In this document: positions 61,097-64,000 of the stretch, piece by piece
Layout: the number at the start of each line of letters is the position of its first letter
Numbering within the stretch: the first letter of the stretch is position 1
NCBI RefSeq assembly: GCF_951805225.1
Contig: NZ_OX638201.1
Location: 1,922,001 to 1,986,000, forward strand
Direction: 5' to 3'
DNA: 64,000 nt
From: an uncultured Flavobacterium sp.
Lineage (GTDB): Bacteria > Bacteroidota > Bacteroidia > Flavobacteriales > Flavobacteriaceae
Translations under genes and position numbers: made by a program
Notes under the pieces: model-generated
Database searches by the model: none
What the model was told of the DNA's origin: nothing
The model's input: the letters and a program-made list of their open reading frames with translations, nothing else

Positions 61097-63958
61097 TTAT
61101 TTCTTTATAAAACGTTTTATTGTTTTGATTCCGTCTTTCTCCAAAACAATAAAATAAACGCCTCTGTTCAACCCAGAAACATCGATACTATTATTATAGA
61201 CTTTCTGTCCAGAAACTACAGTTCCCGTTTGAGAATCTATAATACTTATATTTCCTCCAGTTAAATCTGTGGTTATAAAAAGTATGTTTGCAACCGGATT
61301 TGGATAAATATTCAAAGCAACTGAATCTGCTCTTTCCGGATTAATTGGTGAAGCTGTAGATGCTGCTCCAATTTTTGTAATCCTGATCCAGTTGATATTC
61401 ATTCCAGTATTCTGAATGTAGATTCCAAAATTGTAAGTTCCGGCATTTACGTTTACGGTTTGCGTAACGGTTTGCCAATTTTGCCATCCTCCGGTATTTG
61501 GAATATCAACATTTCCTAAAAGAATTGTTCCTCCATTTAAATCAGATGATAATTTACCGCCTGTTACACCACTTGCCACACGATATTCAATTAAGTAAGA
61601 ACCAGTTGTTGGAAAATTAATATTGTTATAAGCCAACCAATCTCCAGTTTCTGTATAACCAACATTCGAACCGCCGCCAGTATCTGTCGTTGCTTCAACC
61701 TGGATTCCGCTCATTGCTGAATAATCCTCAGCCTGAATTAATGTTGAAGTTTGCGCAGTAGTTGTTGCGATTAATTTCCATTGTCCGCAAGTCTGATTGT
61801 TATTATCCCATTGCTGCACATTGGCACCATTTGCAGTACTTGCTCCGGCAACCTCAACAATTCTACCACTATGTCTGGCAACTATTTTGTAAAATCCGTC
61901 TCCTGTAGAAACTAAAACAAACTGCTGATTTGTTGTTCCATTATACGGATATTGCTCAACATTGGCGCCATTTGCTGTATTAAAACCATTTACATCCAAT
62001 GATTGTCCGCTATGATTTACTATGATTTTATACAAACCATCGCCCAAATGTGTAAATGTATACTTTTGATTGTTTCCTGAATTTGGAGTTCCCTGCGCTA
62101 CATTGGCACCATTTGATAAACTGGCACTCCAAACATCCATATTTAATCCGCTGTTTCTGTTTTGCAAAAAGAAAGTTTGATTTCCTAAAGTTGTAACTCC
62201 GTTTGCCAAAATTCTAATAGAAGTTACTTTATCGTTCCAAGTTGTATTCAAACAAGAATTATCAGAATTAATTACAGTTGAAGCTCCTGTAAAATTATCA
62301 TCCTGATACAAAATCGCCTGAAAACCCTGAGTAATTCTTAGCGAAGAAATATCATCGTTTAAAACTCCTAAAGAATTCAAACGCGCCATATTATAATCAC
62401 CAATTGTTAAACCTCCCGAAAATCCGGTATAATTACAATCTTTATAAACCGTAATAACATCTGTCGACGGATTGATATTTCCTCCTGGCGGAATTGTTCC
62501 TGTAACCGAATAACTTCCTATAGATCCATAAGCCGAATATCCGCCATAACCAACATTTCCCGCTCCGTTTCCATCAACGCCTATAAAATATTTACCGGCT
62601 GGCAAATTTACATTCATAGAAGCGTTTAGTGCAAAAGGATCTGAATTCCAATACGTTCCCATTTCGGCTCCAACCGAATTATACAAACGAATTAAAAGGT
62701 GAAGGTTTCCGTCTCTTCCAACAGTATTAGCATTAATCGAAACATTTCCTCCTCCGGTTGTAAACGTAAAAAAATCATAATCGGCTTCACTTGAAATGAT
62801 ACCATTTTTTTGATTGATAGTTCCGCTTGCATTATAATCTAAATTGGCTGCCGAAGCGGTCGTATTTCCGTAGTCGTCATTTCGATATCCTACGCCAAAT
62901 TTTGCACTTGCTATCGAAGCCACATCATCTTGTTTGTTATCAGCATAATTGTATTCACCTTTACTCCATTGAACTACAGGTCTATAATAACCTGCACCCA
63001 TAATTGGAGCCCATGAAGTTCCGTCAATTCCCAGAAAATAACCTTCTACAGGATTTGTACGCCCATCGTGACCAAGATCAAATGTATGTCCTACTTCATG
63101 CGCAGAGGCATCTCCACCTGATTTACCCGAAGTAATAAATACCCAGCAAGGTACATCATTGTCCCAATTGAAGGAACCAATATAAGCTACACCTCCTGCT
63201 CCCGGAGCCGCTGTATTGGTTGGAGTTACCACCACACGCATTCTTCTGTTTCTTGGATACGAATTAAAAACGGCTTCGTTCGTCGTAACATTTAAATTAA
63301 AAGGTCTGTAATCTTCAGATACTACTTCCCAATGTTGCTGTACATCGGCATCACTCATTCCGGATGGTGCAGCATTAATGGCATTTCCGTTGTTCCAAAG
63401 ATTTCCTGCCGGCATATTATATCCGTCAAAATCTAATAAAACACAACCTGCCGCGCCCGGTAAACTTTGTAGATTTAATAAAGCCGGAGCAATTTGAGTC
63501 GCTGTTACTTTACTTGTAGTTTTTGTATTCGAAGGAACATTTCTGTAATCAATACAAACCAAAGTATTGATGTCTACTTTAGAAACAAAAGCGTTTCCTT
63601 TCGCATCTGAATAATATTTATAAGCTTCTTTTGTTTTCTTCAAAATAATATGTCCTTCAAGCGATTGGTCTTTTACTTTTATGTAAAAAGAAGATTCGGG
63701 AACATTTTTGATTTCTCCAATCAGAAATTCGCTTGACGCATTTGATTCTTTATAATTTATTTTTCCGTTAAAGTTTTTCGAATTTTCAACCTGAAGTAAA
63801 ACTGTTTTTTCTGCATTTTTTGAGGTTGAAACAACTAATTCTTTCTTTAGATGATTCATAAATACTTTACTCGAACCTAAAGAAGTCTGCGCAATTGCAA
63901 AACTGCTAAAGGCTAAAAAGACAAGTAAAGCGAACTGAAACTTGTAATTGTTTTTCAT
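61097..63958 (-). CDS. Secreted zinc metalloprotease with carbohydrate-binding domains and T9SS type A tail
   Basis: A 953-residue secreted protease. Order: signal peptide (ending AIAQ); N-terminal pro-region; metzincin-type catalytic domain with H287-E-V-G-H291 and H297 (HEVGHTFDLGHDG; D294 replaces the usual glycine) and a Met-turn (APIMGAGY); a PPC-like domain (about 385-495); a beta/gamma-crystallin-like domain (about 498-590, two CNYTG/DNFTG-type units); a ricin-type beta-trefoil (about 593-733, QxW-like QQF and QWK); a CBM6-like domain (about 740-861, AEDYSAMSGIQVE); and a T9SS type A sorting domain (about 873-953, NIYPNPVANILF, ending IKRFIKK). It probably digests matrix or glycoprotein outside the cell. 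The upstream promoter is outside the window. Confidence 0.93.
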   Translation of the reverse strand: MKNNYKFQFALLVFLAFSSFAIAQTSLGSSKVFMNHLKKELVVSTSKNAEKTVLLQVENSKNFNGKINYKESNASSEFLIGEIKNVPESSFYIKVKDQSLEGHIILKKTKEAYKYYSDAKGNAFVSKVDINTLVCIDYRNVPSNTKTTSKVTATQIAPALLNLQSLPGAAGCVLLDFDGYNMPAGNLWNNGNAINAAPSGMSDADVQQHWEVVSEDYRPFNLNVTTNEAVFNSYPRNRRMRVVVTPTNTAAPGAGGVAYIGSFNWDNDVPCWVFITSGKSGGDASAHEVGHTFDLGHDGRTNPVEGYFLGIDGTSWAPIMGAGYYRPVVQWSKGEYNYADNKQDDVASIASAKFGVGYRNDDYGNTTASAANLDYNASGTINQKNGIISSEADYDFFTFTTGGGNVSINANTVGRDGNLHLLIRLYNSVGAEMGTYWNSDPFALNASMNVNLPAGKYFIGVDGNGAGNVGYGGYSAYGSIGSYSVTGTIPPGGNINPSTDVITVYKDCNYTGFSGGLTIGDYNMARLNSLGVLNDDISSLRITQGFQAILYQDDNFTGASTVINSDNSCLNTTWNDKVTSIRILANGVTTLGNQTFFLQNRNSGLNMDVWSASLSNGANVAQGTPNSGNNQKYTFTHLGDGLYKIIVNHSGQSLDVNGFNTANGANVEQYPYNGTTNQQFVLVSTGDGFYKIVARHSGRIVEVAGASTANGANVQQWDNNNQTCGQWKLIATTTAQTSTLIQAEDYSAMSGIQVEATTDTGGGSNVGYTETGDWLAYNNINFPTTGSYLIEYRVASGVTGGKLSSDLNGGTILLGNVDIPNTGGWQNWQTVTQTVNVNAGTYNFGIYIQNTGMNINWIRITKIGAASTASPINPERADSVALNIYPNPVANILFITTDLTGGNISIIDSQTGTVVSGQKVYNNSIDVSGLNRGVYFIVLEKDGIKTIKRFIKK

Positions 63959-64000
63959 ATAAAATTTGGGGTTAAAAAAGTTATGAATTATAAATTATGA

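Overview
The window looks like chromosome from a Flavobacterium-type member of the Bacteroidota (F. johnsoniae-like). It is AT-rich and recognisable Shine-Dalgarno sites are scarce. It carries a Bacteroidota -33/-7 promoter (TTG, 19 bp, TACATTTG), SusC/SusD proteins, two kinds of type IX secretion (T9SS) cargo and a PorP/SprF protein. The ribonucleotide reductase beta subunit is the short Flavobacterium type. No rRNA, tRNA, CRISPR array or prophage was recognised. No undescribed system is proven here; the best candidates are listed under findings.

Layout. 0-1.3 kb: ribB and a Crp/Fnr-type regulator. 1.3-1.8 kb: a mosaic of palindromic repeats. 1.8-4.5 kb (minus): nrdB-nrdA, with four TTATCAACA nonamers upstream. 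5.3-23.9 kb (minus): a giant operon encoding a ~5,874-residue surface protein (two LamG-like, four Fn3-like, two IPT and two FG-GAP blocks, 36 MBG repeats, CHU_C/type B sorting domain) followed by its PorP/SprF-type partner. 24.4-30.1 kb (plus): an ankyrin protein, a DUF2271 protein, a PepSY-flavodoxin-reductase fusion and ApbE, together a probable extracytoplasmic flavin/electron-transfer locus. 30.5-31.0 kb: a His-rich secreted protein. 31.2-36.9 kb (minus): a complete RND efflux operon, divergent from a LytS/LytTR two-component pair (37.2-39.0 kb).

39-48 kb is a patchwork of small genes: DUF3861, DUF2024, a YggS remnant, an AAA ATPase, two thioredoxin-fold proteins, an IS200/IS605-like Y1 transposase with its own short palindromes, an XRE regulator, small membrane proteins and a SpoIIAA-like protein. 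48-49.7 kb has two outer-membrane barrel proteins. 49.9-60.3 kb is a nutrient-uptake locus: ECF sigma factor, FecR, a SusC transducer with an STN domain, and SusD, flanked by a secreted Ca2+-dependent PI-PLC-like enzyme and a secreted metallophosphoesterase, suggesting phospholipid or phosphoinositide scavenging. 60.6-64 kb: a shortened YdeI-like gene and a multi-domain secreted metalloprotease with a type A T9SS tail.

Intergenic DNA is unusually rich in dispersed palindromes. At least eight families recur, two of them with a nested inner/outer arm design. They sit just after stop codons or inside operon gaps and probably act as hairpins in RNA and as mobile non-autonomous repeats.
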